Part shown: piece after piece, positions 22,601 through 37,600 of the stretch | Layout: each line of letters starts with the position of its first letter | How positions within the stretch are numbered: position 1 is the stretch's first letter | Assembly (NCBI RefSeq): GCF_032854445.1 | Contig: NC_088295.1 | Location: forward strand, 11,645,385 to 11,709,384 | DNA: 64,000 nucleotides | Direction: 5' to 3' | From: Liolophura sinensis | Taxonomy: Eukaryota > Mollusca > Polyplacophora > Chitonida > Chitonidae | Notes under the pieces: generated by a model | What the model was told of the DNA's origin: nothing | What the model saw: only the letters and a program-made list of their open reading frames with translations | The model's database searches: none | Translations under genes and position numbers: made by a program

Positions 22601-25600
22601 GTTAACTTTTCTGCATTAGCCAATGTGGACACGGAAAAGGAGGGACAGTGAGGAAGAGATGGACAGAAGGAAAGAGATTGAAGAGAAAAAAACAGGCTAA
22701 CTACTGGGGAAAAGATGGCAAAGAAAAAATAGAGGGGAAAACACAGTAACACAACATAGTATCTTTGTTTAGTAGACCAGGTATGACAACAACAACAACT
22801 TGTACTGACCTGCATGGTTTGCACCACTGACTCTGACCATCCACTCCAAATCTTGCTCGACACTTCTTTGGATTTGTACATTCTGTTTAGAAAAGGCATA
22901 TGCACATACTTCATGGAGGGTTACATGAGATTAGCTGATTGTGGTTATCTGATTTCAACATTTTTTTCTGAGAACACAACTCAAATATACAAAAGACTAT
23001 GACTGTGTTTTCCTAAAAAAACAAAAACGTGCTATGGTACAAAAATGTTACTTTTAACAACAGATTTATAAGTTTTTAAAATTTTCACCCATCTGAACAA
23101 TGTTTCACATATTTCTTGACATGTCTTTAATAAATCTCTTGTACAGAGAATATCTAACTTGTAGGAAACTTCATCATACATACAAGTGGAAGAGAATAAC
23201 AAACCACTTGTGCTTTCAAATGTCCGGTGGTAGGTCCGGTGAATTGCAATGGTCTGAAGATGCAACACGTACAACAGACTTTAATTCCACACAGAATTTG
23301 TTTCCAGCAAAAAGAAGCAGAAACACCAGAACTAAAACCAAAGTGAATGAGATCTGTGACAAACATTAATCCATTTACATGAAAGTCAGCTTGCCATCTG
23401 AAAGCACATGTGGTTTATAACAACTACCTAAGATATTTGAAATATCATTTTTATTGAAGTCCCCTTTACATTTTTGCCTGGCAGACAGGGGATCTGGAAG
23501 GCTTGGGTTATAACTAACAATGTCTGGGTTAGTAACATGAGTTAGTACACAAAACATACAACTGTCATTTAAAACAACATAGCACCATCCGATAACAGCC
23601 TAGCAGGTGCAGTCCTAGAGTTGTCCCCCTTTAACCAAGTGGTTAGCTTCAGTGTAGGTAGAGAAGTCTTGGAGTTGCCAGGCGCAATGCCCTGCTTGTT
23701 TACACTCCCTTAGGCAGAAGGACCAGAGACAACAATGCCATTTCACACCAAGAAAAGGAAGACCTAACAACATGTTTCGTGTCTACAACTTCATTAAGGT
23801 ATTAGTACCCACAAAAAAAACACAAAAAAAAACATGTGAGATAAAAAAGTAACTGAACTTTGTGAGATATCTGTGACAAACCCATTCACCCTGATCACCA
23901 AAAATGTAGGAGTGCAAATCAAATGACATTGTGCAAATTGAGCTGTTGTTCACTGGTCCTACTGTCATGGGGGAGGGGGTGGGAAAGCCCTGCACCATCT
24001 TTCAGTGTTACTATGATAGGGGAGCTAAGAGAAGATCTACAGAGTTAGCAGAGAAGTTAAAAAAAACATGCCCCATCTCCAGTGCATGTTACTGAGAGTG
24101 TGCATTGCACAGTTAACACCCTTTACAAGAATCACCAATCCCATCACTAACACAACTAGGATAAAATAAGAAAGGTTCTGTACCCGACGTTCCGTTCCCA
24201 AGGATTAGGCTATCTGGAATTTGAAAAAAAGGGAGAAAAAATCTAAAATTTTTGAGCCAGGGTAATCATTATAAAATCTGTGAAGAGAAATCAAATTTTG
24301 GAACAACTCCTCATTAAGAATCCTTAATTGCACTTATTTTACAACTTACCTATGTTGGGTATTAAAACTACATCAAAATGATGAAAAGATCCATAAGAAT
24401 TTATTTATTTACTTATCTGATTGTTGTTTTATGCCATACTCAAGAATGGCAGAAAGATTTATGGCTAATATTAATTAAGCTATAACCTACAAATATTACA
24501 TAAACCTCTCTGTAAATACTTTCGAGATTGTGTAACAGATAAGATCAAGTATTTCCATCTTTGACAAGTTCAGAGCATCTTGTATTTGTACATGGGTAAT
24601 GTGTGCAAGGCCGAGTTAGCAGCCACTGTAAATGGGGCAAATGTTCTTTTTTCTTCTTAGTTCATCCCAGACGTGGAACCAGCGCACTCCAGTTTGTCAT
24701 TTTTTAAATGGTTTAATGGCGAATAATTTCTGATTTCAGTTTTATGCTCACTGACGAGCTGTATCAAAATTTTAATGTCCTGTTTGACGAATTATCTGTG
24801 AACCACTATCTTTTGTCACACTATCTCATTAGTGGCGTCCTAATGAAACTGAACAGAATCTAATGCTATGTCATATTATCACTTTAACCAGGTATAATTT
24901 ATCACCGAAACGAACCACCAGAAAATCCTAAATTTAAAATGTATAGTATGTACAAGTCGGAACCAATAACTTTTCACCAGGGTTTGAATTTATTTACTAT
25001 GTTGTCACAAACTACAGATTTTTTCCATCATCGATTTTTACAGGATCATTTTTAAGTAACTAATTCCATGCCTTTTAATCCACAGTTTATGACCTAGGGT
25101 AAAAACAGGTGGAATCTAGTTCTGTTTTTGTTTTGTGGGATGGTGAGCTAACAGTGTGCAGAGAACTGACCTAGTGTACCAGCTTCGTCACAGTTTGGTG
25201 GGAACTCTCGGCTGTATAGGTTTGATACTAGCACATAGCTAGCACTGGTGTACTAGCTGTGTGCTAACCTTGATGTTATGAACTAGTGTGAATGTGAAAG
25301 TGGAACTAATGTGATTGGCGTCAGCTATCACCTTTGGTTTCTCCAGGGCCTTCCTTTTTCCTCTTCTTTTTCTTTGTATGACTGGCATAGTTATCTCTAG
25401 CGCTCCAGCCTGGGTAGAGTTGCATGTGGAGTTCTTTCTCCTTCCTCGCCATTTCATAATACTTTGCTTGTTCTGATCTATCCAAGGCATGCCACTGAAA
25501 AGTAAAGTCAGCTGATGGTAAGCATGAGAGCATTCAAGACACTAAGAAACAAGAGTAAAATTACAATGAAATCTTTGGTATGAAGGACATATAAAAAAAA

Positions 25601-28600
25601 CACGAAAATATCAGGTAGATTAAAAAGTACAAATAATTGGAAACCTAACTATATGTTCCTAGAAACATGATTTCAGATTGAAACTTATACAGCAGAATCT
25701 GGGTTTTTAAGGATGTGCAGACTTACCCGTCTACCTAGTATCTGATTGATGGCTGCTGATTCTTTTAATGTGCACTCCGCTACAACCTTTGCCCTCATCT
25801 CTTTCATAAATAACATAAATGCATTTAAAGGTTTCTTTATATGGGGCTTTTTCCTTTCCGGCTCAGGTGTGGACTGTTGGTTGCCAGAATCATGGGGGCC
25901 ACCATGCCTACACGACAAAACAGGAATATATAAGATGCTGTCAAACTGACTACCCCATCAACATTTTCGGCATGTTACACAAATTAGCAAATATAGAAGA
26001 CAAATAAAGAAACAATACAAATGGCACAAAAGCCTGCTACACATTCTAGACTAAACTGTGTTTTCATACCATTATGAATAGTAATAATAATAACAGTAAT
26101 GCCTATTCTTTAAAATCAATGTCAATTTACAGTTTGATCCCCTGTTGCTGCTTTTCTAAAAGTTTGACCAAAAAAGGGTCCTTTGAAGTAAAATTTAACT
26201 AAAATTGGCCCATTTACTAGATCTAATGAAGTGCCCTTTCTATTCAAATTTATCACTTGCCATTTACATCATGATTATGGTTTGTTTACCTTAGCTTAGT
26301 TGATTTCATAGAATAAACAAAATGAATGCCAAATCAAAGAATTCATGCGTTTGCCTGTGTAAGAATGCGTGAGAATGTGTACCTGTGGTTTTCTTGGCTA
26401 AGAGACGGTTGTAATAAATCTTGTTTTGGTCCCGGCGTGACTATTGCTGGATGATTGATGCCATGATGTACTGGTGGAGTGATGAGACCAGGTGGTGCAA
26501 ACCGTGACAATGGTGATGAGGTCATTAATGATGGGGGGTACGGCGAGCCCAAGGCACTGGAGGTGATGGGGTACCCTGGAGGGCGATAGCTGCAGCACAA
26601 GAACAGTACCTAATGTTAGAGAAGTGGCATGCAATACTGTATTTATCATTCAATACGTACAATAGGTTAGACAAATTACAAATGCTAATTTCTGGATACT
26701 TCAACACTTCTAACACAAAAAAAATCCACCCAAACTTCGCTGCTTTATCCCCTTACACTGATGAAATAGTGGCATGAATATACAAGTAGATATTTACCTC
26801 ACATTTTAATATGCAATTTGAATTTTGATATTTTTAAAAGAAACACATAATTATCATATGTGAAATTATTCCATAATTCAGAGGTTCAATTATGCCTTGT
26901 TACAAAAATGTACTATCAAGTTTATATGTAATACCCCAAAACAATTTAGTTCAGATATATATATATATAGGAAATTCACAAACCATTGCACTTGAGAAAA
27001 ATCTGGACTAAATACAGGATGTGGAAACTGCCCGGGTGGAGGGAGGGCGTACATGGGCGGCCGTGGCAACCCTGGTGATAAATAGGGAAATACTACACCA
27101 TAAATGAGGCAGGAACTTCTGTAGTTAACAATGGCAAATAAAATATACAGGTGTTACCCTCAGCACATTTGAAAAAAAAAAAGCACCCTTCATTTATATG
27201 GTGAAATGGAATATTTACCACTGTTATCCATTCTGGAAACATGATTACAAGTGTATCAGCATGTTCCCAATAAACGGGTTGGAAATTAACAAAAACAAGT
27301 ACAGGCCATCTGAGGAGTTCATACGAATGTGCCACTAGGTTGCAGAAAGGTACAGTACACATAACATCTACAGTAACCCCTTAACATAATGGATTGGTAC
27401 AGCTAGTAGCCTGTTAGATGTGCGCCAGTGGTGAGCTAGTGGCTTGTGACTCACACGCTTTAACCTGGCTGGTAGTATAATCTGTTCAATATATCTTCAG
27501 TTTTAATATTAATCATAAATTCTACCAAGTGCTTGTTCATGTAAGTTACAATCATAAAAATGGGACCACAACAACACCGACTTTATATTTACATTTCACT
27601 TCAATGCTAACCTATTATTTCCCACTTACTACAAGACAGAATTAGTGAACTGGTCTGACCTTATAAATAAAATCAATAGTTATAAGCAGGTAAATATGAC
27701 TGGACCTACCTGTTTTGGGGTCTATGTGAACGGGTGGTATACCCATGTGTGCAGGTGGAGGGGATGTGAAATGTTCATTGTTATATACCATAAACTGAGG
27801 GTATGGGGGCTGGACCATTGAGACCTTGGCTCCCTGAAACACAGACAGAAATCACACAGCTTATCACACAGCTTAGCACACATAATAAACCCACTGTCAG
27901 CTTCATTATGATGATTTAAACAATGTACGAAAGACCAAAGAAGGATTTCCTGGGAAAAAAAAAGCCAAAAGTGGAAAGGATGATGATTCTAAAGCATCAA
28001 GAGCAAAGTAAGTTGAATTTCCTGGCCCAGTTTCACAAAGCCGTGTACAACATTTTCTTATCATACACTTGTCGTACCACTGCCCTATATGTGCAATAAC
28101 ATACCTGTACTACATCTTTATGAAACTGGTGCCAGCTTTGTAGCAACGACTTATGTACATTTTCCGAAGCTATTATACATCTTACACAAAAAGTCCCATA
28201 CAATGTGAAATTTGTGAATTCTGACTACTGTGGCACTACATTATGTTCATATCCTTAGCTATGTAATACTTGCTAAGATTCTTAAAGCACAAGTCTGGCT
28301 TCCTCTCTGGCCGTAAGTGGGAAGGTCTCTCAGCAACCTGCGGATGGTCGTGGGTTTCCCCCGGGCTCTGCCCGGTTTCTTCCCCCCATAATGCTGGCCG
28401 CCGTCGTATAAGTGACATATTCTTGAGTACGGCGTAAAACACCAATCAAATAAATAAATAAAGCACAAGTGGCTTGTACATGTACTTTGTAACATAACAT
28501 CACATTCTACTGTAAAACATGATTTCACCATTTACATCATCTTATTTATAAAACTTTAATGTTCTGGTTCTGTATTGGTCACTGGACCATGGTTGTCATG

Positions 28601-31600
28601 TAAAACACTCAGACAACTTTCTTCATCAACCATTGATTGCAACTGCACATATTTCTACTTGAAACCCTTGTAAATCATGTTGGTTGTATCACTGAGCTCC
28701 CTGCGTCAGTCTCCTGAAGTCTGTGACAGCAGCCTAATGGCAGGGTGGGATTTTTTACAGCAGCCTGACATGTATCTCTCCATTGAACCGTAACGGGACC
28801 AGGGCTTGTCTGACACTGTACAGTCTGTACACCAGTCTGCACCACACAAAGATACAGTGATTTATTGATCTGATTTGCATGCAGTCAACATTTAAATCAC
28901 TGAAGACCTTTTGATATTTATGACTGCAGACAAGCAACCACTGTAACTGTGTATCTATAATTAAGCTCTCCATACAGGCAAACAGAGAGACCCGGCGTTT
29001 TCCGCCTCAATTTAACCTATGCAATACTTAGCTAACCCTTCCACTTTTCATCGGAGACGAGCTTTTACTTAGTGTTCGCTTTCATGCTTTCCCTCCCCCA
29101 CCCCTTTCAGGTTACCCTAGGCAGAGGCCAGAAGAATCCTGATCTCCTCTGTACTAAAAGATGCTTAAACAAACAGGGCAATTCATTCATTTCCCTTCAA
29201 GTTTTGACACTCCATTTTCTAAGCATTATGGAAACCATATGACGATCTCAGCAGTGCATGCCTGGAGAAGAGAGTGTGAAAAGCAGTGTGCTTCAAGCAG
29301 AGATGTTCAGCATTCTAACAGGTCAGGCCACTAAAATAATCTGCCTTCACGCATCTCACAAGAATTCTAGACCTGCTGTAAAAAAGGTGCAAATTTTTCC
29401 TGTAATGTAACAGAAAATGGTAAACATACGCGTGTAAGGTCATCAAGTAATCATAGACCTTTTTCTGTAGGGACAAAGGAAATGGCAGAGAGGGGCAAAG
29501 TTAAATTTCCTACGACAACAGGAGTAAATGGGAACCAGGAGAGGGCTGCGGACAGCCTGGCCGTCTGCACCGTGTGCCACCCGCCTCTCCCCACAGCCGC
29601 ACATGCCCACACTCTCTCATTCAACATTCTTCCCCGCGCCTGTCTTCAGCGCACAGAAATCTGGCCAGGACCCGCTCATGTGGCTTCCATTACTGGATAA
29701 ATATTTGGCAAAGATGATCCAGTGGCCTGGACAATGCCAAGGCTTTATTGTGAGGTGAACACTAGATTAAATTTGTATTAACAGATGATTCTGACACCAA
29801 TACCTCCTCATCTATCGGCCTATTTCCCTCGGCCTGGGTAATTACATGACAGACTATTAGTCATGGAGACAGCGACTAAAGTCTGGCTTAATCAGCAAAT
29901 ATTCATAAAAGTAAATAAGTCATATTTGTCAATGTCACCCTAATGAATTTGTAGATGAATATAAAAAACACAACTGTCAATCCCACAGGCTAGTCACTCT
30001 GCGCCTCGGCAGATACAGTTACTTCATGGCAAATTTATGCAGAACATCACAGTTTCATAATTAAAACTGTTAAGGTCTAATTATATCGGCAAGATTTTGG
30101 TATATTCATTACATTTACATGTAATTGTGATCTTGGAAAAGACAGCTGTTAGAATGAGTACACAGTATTGGATTGGCTTAACAATTTTTCTAGCAGCAAA
30201 TAGCAGATTTAAATTTTAAATACATAATTTCTGAATTCTTAATTGTACATTTGTCTTATTATCAAAGAATGTGATGTTTGTTCCTGCCCAAACACTTATC
30301 AGTATTACATTAACTTTAATTTGATCAAAATGGTACTGCTTTTGTGTTATGAATGTTGATGCAGCTTGTTACTTTCTTGTCAATATGTAAGAGTGAAATC
30401 AGAATATTTATTTAATCATAAAGGAATAATAATTTACAGTCCCAATCCCATTTCCAAGTCCTATAAAATAGTTTATGCTGATTTACAGTTCCCTGAAGTG
30501 GATACAACACACAACATTGCCTTTTTTAACTACAATACAGTCTTACACATTTGGTTTACATCTGGTTACCATCTCACTGAGCAGAGGGAAGATCACAACC
30601 TAATGTTTTCTCAGCCAACATTAAGCCAGCTATGTTACCAGCTACACAACCACTTTGTGTTTTGGCAAGTCCATGTTATGTAATATACATGTTTGAGCAA
30701 GGTATTACACCACCATTTACAAATTTTGTGACTTAATGTATGAGACTAAAAGCATTTGTTTTAAACTTCCTATCCAAATCTATGAAAATACTACAAAATT
30801 CTACAGTAAGATGATTTGCGTATAAGAGATTTGGCGTATAATGCTAATAAATTCCGACACATAACGTAGATTAGGCGTTCTAATTTTTTATTCAGACAGG
30901 CCGTGTTTACAAAATGACATACTAAATCAATATAGTCTTCCTTTTTCTGCAAATAACTACATTCAAAAGAGTAATAAAGCTGTCCAGAATATTACATCTG
31001 ATAATTAGAAGGGTGTTTTTTTGCCACCTGTGACAAGGCTACAATGACAACTGTGTTATATGAATTCACAGAACTGAAGACGAACAGACATACAGCAATG
31101 AAGTCACTTCGAATACTACAGCCACACAATTCCAAAGTGTTATACTACATCCAGCCAACTTTGTACTTCTTCAACCTTTTCGCACGTTTGCAAGGTGTTT
31201 ATTTCTGCCAATTCTGAGGGCATTATTCTGTGTAAACTGATAAAATTATACTTTCTGTGAAGCCCTGAAGTTGGCGAACCCAACCAACGTAGTTTTATCT
31301 CCAAAATCAAATGTTAAAGGTGCATAAATTGCCTTAATAGTTGCTATTTCATATTCAAAAAGGTTGAGGAATTAGGGGGTATTCCTAATTTTTAACAAAA
31401 ACAATGCATCTAGTACTTTTCTAGAAGTGAACAAATAAACATTTATAGTTTGGGTTGATAAATGTTAAACTTTTCTTTATGTTATTAGTAAAATAGGGAA
31501 ACAAGAACAAATGCCTTAAAGAATCAAGGTCTTTCTCTTTTAAATGCGTCAATCTAAACCAGAAGAGAATAAGGTTTATAGAATATACAGGTAAATCAAC

Positions 31601-34600
31601 ATTTTTTGTTTGAGCATGGAATAAGAATAATTCATTATTTTGCAAGTGAATCTTACAAGGAAATAAACTAAGTCTTTCAACATGACTTGACATTGCTATA
31701 ACGTAGTCAGAGTAAAAACATGATAATACTAGTCAATCTTTTGAAGACTAATATGTCCTCTGAACACACTACTTAATCACCTATTGTTTTGCAGATCCAG
31801 AAGGAATACAATCCAATGACCACTGCATACATTCCTAGCCTCAGGGTATAATTCCCCTAATCATTACCTTGTTGCCCTGTGAGAGGGGGGGCAGGGGGGG
31901 CAGAGGGGGGCATCATTATAGGGTCATGTCATGGGGAGATGCTGCTATAGCTAATCTCTTATAAACTAACCTGGGCTGCATGTGTACAAGGCTTATGGGG
32001 CAGTGCAGGGGACAGTCAGGGGCAAATTGCCCCCAGTCCGATTAGTCTGATTAAGAGGATAGTCTGTCCAGCAGTCTGTGTCTAACAGATTTGAAGGAGG
32101 TCCAGATTAGCTGCCCATTCAGCCCCAGTGGGTCCACTGTTCCAGAGAGCCTATGCTCAGCTGAGCAGAAATCCCCCACATGGTTGTCCACTTCTCCAGC
32201 TAACACTTCAAAACAGGTAGGGACCATTAATTTAAACCAACCGCACATATGTTACTTATGTAAGTAAGGATGATTCTAGGGGAAAACTCTCTCAGGTAGG
32301 AACTGTCTTACCTGTCAAGATTATCCAACACATGTTGCCTTAATAAGCGTAATGTTAATAAAGACAAGAAAAATAAACAAAGCGAAATAAACATTGTAGC
32401 ACTCTGGTTTGCATTGGGAAAACAAGAAAAATTGCACAAATGTGTATGGCGAGTATAGTGCTGTATTACTGTCTTTGATAATGAGCTTTGACAATCCAGA
32501 ATCTCTGCGCTGTTTTCTTCTTATTTTTCCGTTTCGTTTTTCAGCCATGTTGGGGAGAAATCTAGAGAATATCATTAATGTACAATCATTACACATTGTT
32601 GCATGTAACTGCAGAGTTCGTTAATTACAATGTACAAGACTTATTTTTTCTCCCGTGGCAAAAAGCCTCATCTTGACTTTCTGTGAAGAACTCTCAATCA
32701 TATTACCCTGGCTGACAGCTGCCATACCAGAGGGGAAAGCTAAAAAAACTCCCTGCACAGAAACCCAGTACAGAAAAATAACCAAGCCTGCTAGAAAAAT
32801 CTGCGATGATTGCCAGTATCTTCCCAAGAATGTTTCCACACGCACTAATCTTGGTAATAAAGTGTGATTTCTGACACTGCAAACGAACATTTTTTTACCA
32901 AGACCAGAGAAGCGGTACATTAGGTAACAGTTAGCAGGAAGACATTAATGATTTCATTACGCTAACTCATACAGAGAAAGCAAAAGAACAAGTTCATGAT
33001 ACATGCAAATGATAGTGCTCAAACTCATAATGATGCCAGTAATGTAAAGCTACTTAATTAGAAAAATGACAACAGCCAGGTAGAGGACAAGATACGGACT
33101 TGCACAAAATGACCTTTCAGCTAGAGCAGAGAACCTAATTTGACAGCTTGAGAATCCTAACAATTCACTTCAGAAATCTTTACACTTGAAGAAGCTTGGC
33201 AAATGTAGCCTAAAGCGAAACAACACACAAGTATCACATGGATAAAGAAACAGAAGATGGGGGTCTGAATCTAATTGTTTCCAATTAATCAAAAGTCAAC
33301 AGCTTCCACAAATGTTTATTCCACAAATTCTGTTAATACTCCTATTTATATCTGCCAAAACTTTCTTTTTGCAGCCTTTTTTTATAAGAGTTACAAGGGA
33401 TAATAGTCTTATTTTGGTAAACACTTTGCAAAGAGAACGGAAAGCGATTAATGTACCCACCATGTTTAATATGGTAATTTCATATTTGATAAGCTAAATA
33501 AAATCATAATGAAGAACAGAATGTATATATCACAAAAATGAAAGCTTAAAGATCCCAAATATTATAAGACAAACTCTATTTTATCAATAACTTTGGAATG
33601 CAGCATTTATCTAAAATTTCACCCCAAAAATAGCCAACTAATGACTGAAAAAAAAAGATTTTGTTGTTGAAACTTGCATTCTACCTGAAGGATATCACCC
33701 TAAGCGTACCTCCCAAACAAACCTTAGAATACCTTTCTACCATCAATGTATCTCTCAGAATCAAGGCAACTAAGTGATGTGGACAATTTTCGGTCTAATA
33801 CACGTACAGAATAACACAGTGATGAACACAGTAGTATATACAGACATCATTTCATCCAGTTGCAGTGTAACAGACTTGAGGGAATTAGAAAGCAATAATG
33901 CCAGCAAAGTCATGTTCATCCAGACCAATTAACATGAGGTGTTATATGGACTTCAATATTATATATTAAAATTGATGTTATCAATAATATTTTAAACGCA
34001 CACTTGTGTTTCTTCATTGTTCAGGACGTCCATCACAAGGTCACAAGGATATTTCATGTCCAGTTGTAAAAACTTTGTGGTGTGAAGGCTAACGGGTAAC
34101 AGAATAACCCTTGGTATATTGTGAACATTACACAACTATAAAGTTACAGTAAATAATGTCTCGTCCAGCTTCACCAAAATTGGTAAAGACTTTGAAAAAT
34201 AAATTTAGATGCTCCCGTTTGGATCTTTACTAAAATTCTCAATACAAAACAACTGTGTAGGATAAAGTCTGCAATCTTCGGACATTCTTGGCGCTCTGCT
34301 GAAAAATGCTAAATACTCTCTCCATATATATGTATAGTAGCGAAGAATGAGAACATAGGCTCAAAAGCACATGACACAGACAGCAGTCCCGTTCAGTTCA
34401 CTTATTGGTAGAGACCTATCTAGCCTACCACTGGGGGGAATTTCAGCCATATGTCAGATATATTCGGACAATTTTTGGTTTATTTTTGTTAACTAAAAAC
34501 TTCAAGAAATCAATTATAATGAACTGATTCTTCTTTCAAACAAATTCAACCCCAGAGATAACATTTCCCAGCTTCTCCCTTTAGCTCTCTCTGGACATTT

Positions 34601-37600
34601 GAAGACGTTGTACACATTTGAACACTATAAAAACCAGATCAGCGAAGAGAGTCTAATAGTTGGCAAATGGTCACATGTAAATGGTCAAATTCAGCCTCTT
34701 GTTCATTTAATTCAGTCAATGTTTTATTCCAACTGTCTTCCTATTGAAGGCTTCAGAAGGGAATTCGACTTTGCTTAATATTTTCACTGTGAGTTAATTT
34801 ATAATCTGTATGATGAATCCTGAATGGCCCAAAAATAAGACTATTATCCCCGACTTTGGCCAAAGCAAGTCTATCACAATGTCTAACTTTCATAAAGATA
34901 AACTATTATCAAATTTTAAATTTTGAACACAAGTGAAAACTTGGCATATGGTTTCAGCAGTGTAGGTATCTTTACAGCACCACACTAGCCAATAACATTA
35001 ACATCTTCAGCAGTAATGGAGAGGACGTGTGAAAATACATATATATCCTACCCATTACTGACAAATTTTAAGCATATTATGTTGTCTAGACAGTAAATTA
35101 TGACTTATACAACAGCCGGCTGTTATCCAAGAGAGTCACTCAAAATGGTGACTGCATTTATGAGGAGCATAAATGTTGACAAAAACTTAATTTTTGTCTT
35201 TTCTCTTACAATAAATTATATTGAATAGTTTGGGCGGTTTACTCTCTATAGCTCAGCACTGCCATCCTGTAATGTGCTATCAACACAAGTCTCTTCACAA
35301 CAACGTGAATTAAAGTTCTCAGGTGTGAGAAAACAAGTTGTTGGGAGGTTGGGTGGGCTGGGTAGAGGGGGGGGGGGGGGGGGGTAAAGGTGGGTGCATC
35401 CACATGTAGTTTCATCTTTACATGAGATAATATCCAATGTATTTAACACTACTTTACTGGTCATGTTACGGCGTCTTCAACATAAACACTACATAGGCTA
35501 TACTGGGTTCAGTCTTGACTTTGTTGTGATTTTTAGCATATTACCGATAAGCTGTAAAGATTTTAACTGATCTTTCAAAGTTAACAAAACAGAAGATGAT
35601 CACTACTGTGGATTCTGTAATCTTAAGACTATCAAAAGTCAGTCAAATATCAAAACAGGAAAAATGCATAATAAGAAAGGTGTCTTACCACTTTTGTGTC
35701 AAAGCAATGACAAATCTCGATGATATTAGTGATACACGGCAGGGAGTACATCATGGTTTGCCAGCAGTCTCAGAACAAGTGATCACGATGAAACTTAAAT
35801 TTAGCCTCCAAAACTTTCCTCAAGTCACTAAGAGCAGTCCTTCACTGTGCCAGTTGACAAGATACAGCCTCACCTCAAAACCAGGCATAATTAGTGATAA
35901 CTCAGAAGATTCAGAGGGCAGTAACTTTGAGGAGCAAACCAGTAAAGTTGCATCAACTTTTGTAACTAAGGGAATGTAGGAATTAAGGAGAATTTGAAAA
36001 ATCCTGACTTTAGGTACATGCTTGGGGATCTTATCAGGGTGAGCTGTGTCATTTTGCACCCTGGGTAAAACCACATTAATTCTAGACAATGAACACTATC
36101 TGGCAGACACAATCACTAATGTCAGCTTCAAAACAGAGAAGAGCTCAAATATTTCACAGGGAGGACGAAAACACAGAGGAGAGAATTCTCATGCAGAAAA
36201 TAACAGAAATCCATAGATTTGCTAAGTATCTGTGTTTAATGATAGCTGGGGAGAAAACCTCGGAGGCATTTGGGTGGAAGTACTCAAGATTGAACATAAA
36301 ACCTATAAAACTGCCTACTTATGGCAACAGGCTGAGTTAGCTTGCCTGCGTAGCTCCCCTAATAATGGACTGCTCCATCATGACACACGTCCATCAAAGC
36401 TTGGCAGACAACAGGGGTGAAGTAGGGATCAGGTCAACCATGCTTGATTCCATTTCAACCAGCACAGGCGAGTTCTCTTTCATGTGCTGTCTATTTACAG
36501 CCCAACAGGAGAGATCTAAGCGAGCTGCTCAGGTACCCTAGTCACACACATATATACAGTGTATCCCAGCCCCACCCGCACTAGGCTGAAACCCCAGCGC
36601 TCCTCACCGCCTGGCCTTCGCTACCCGACACTCATCTCTACACGTCAACCCCTGATCTATCATCTGTAATTTTAACCCACCCCATCAGCTTTCTATTTCA
36701 TAACGCATATTCTTCTGACAGAGTGTTCTAGCAGCAAACATAACAGGTGCGTGTCACAATACATTTAAACATAAACTGACTTAAAAAAGAAAAATGTTAA
36801 ATCTACGTGGATGGAATACCTCCATTTTAAACACTTGTTTAATATATCTAATACTCTGATACAAAGTAAACCTTCAAATGTGGGCAGTAACAACACTGGT
36901 TCAGACTATCTGAAGCATATTATTTACCGCGGTTCTGAGTGACAAGGTTTGCAAGATGTATAAGTTGTTACTGTACTACAAGTTGCCCTGTGTAAAATGT
37001 GGAATTGTAAGAGCAGTGGATCAACCTCTATGAGTGGTTGGTATCAGTACATACACATACATGAGGGGCACCTGTTCACAAAAAGTATCGTATCATTCAT
37101 TTATCAGTGGCATCAGACAGTGTAATGTCAATAACCAATAAAAAAACCATAAAACCTCAAGTGTTCAAATGGAGCTTTATAATCCCATGACATAATTTAT
37201 GCCTTCATGTATTCTTCACAGAAGTTCTAGAAAATCAATACACTGAGAAAAATAAATCATTAAATCATAACAACGGTTCAACAATTTCATTTTTAGGCAT
37301 CATCAAAAATTTTCTGGCTGGCTGGTCTAATTCCACAGATTGTAGAAATTTGCTCCAAAAAAGTACTCGAGCAAACAACGTAACATTATTATCAGCAAAC
37401 TAGGAATGAACAGTGAAGGGTGCCACAACAACCTTGCCCAACATGTTGAGGGGGTTAGGGCTTGTGTCCGGCCTGAGTTCTGTCCCCTTCTTCAAGCTGG
37501 TGGAATGTCCATAGCACCATCTCATGTACATCACTTTTGACATTAACACTGTTATCTACACCTCCACATCGCTAACAAAAAAATCTTAATACTGTGCTAC

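Larger units (their letters stand above)
25908..27709 (-). other. TCF introns between exons 3 and 6
   Basis: Three short introns (25908-26382, 26590-26983, 27072-27709). Only a short TA run near 26955-26969 stands out. Confidence 0.8.

Noticed and set aside
29482-29758. GC-rich frames read as a possible protein
   Set aside because: Two overlapping frames are open because of composition; no motif is seen.
35596-35979. 127-codon plus-strand frame in a TCF intron
   Set aside because: No recognised domain, plain AT-rich composition, antisense to the gene. Kept only as a note.
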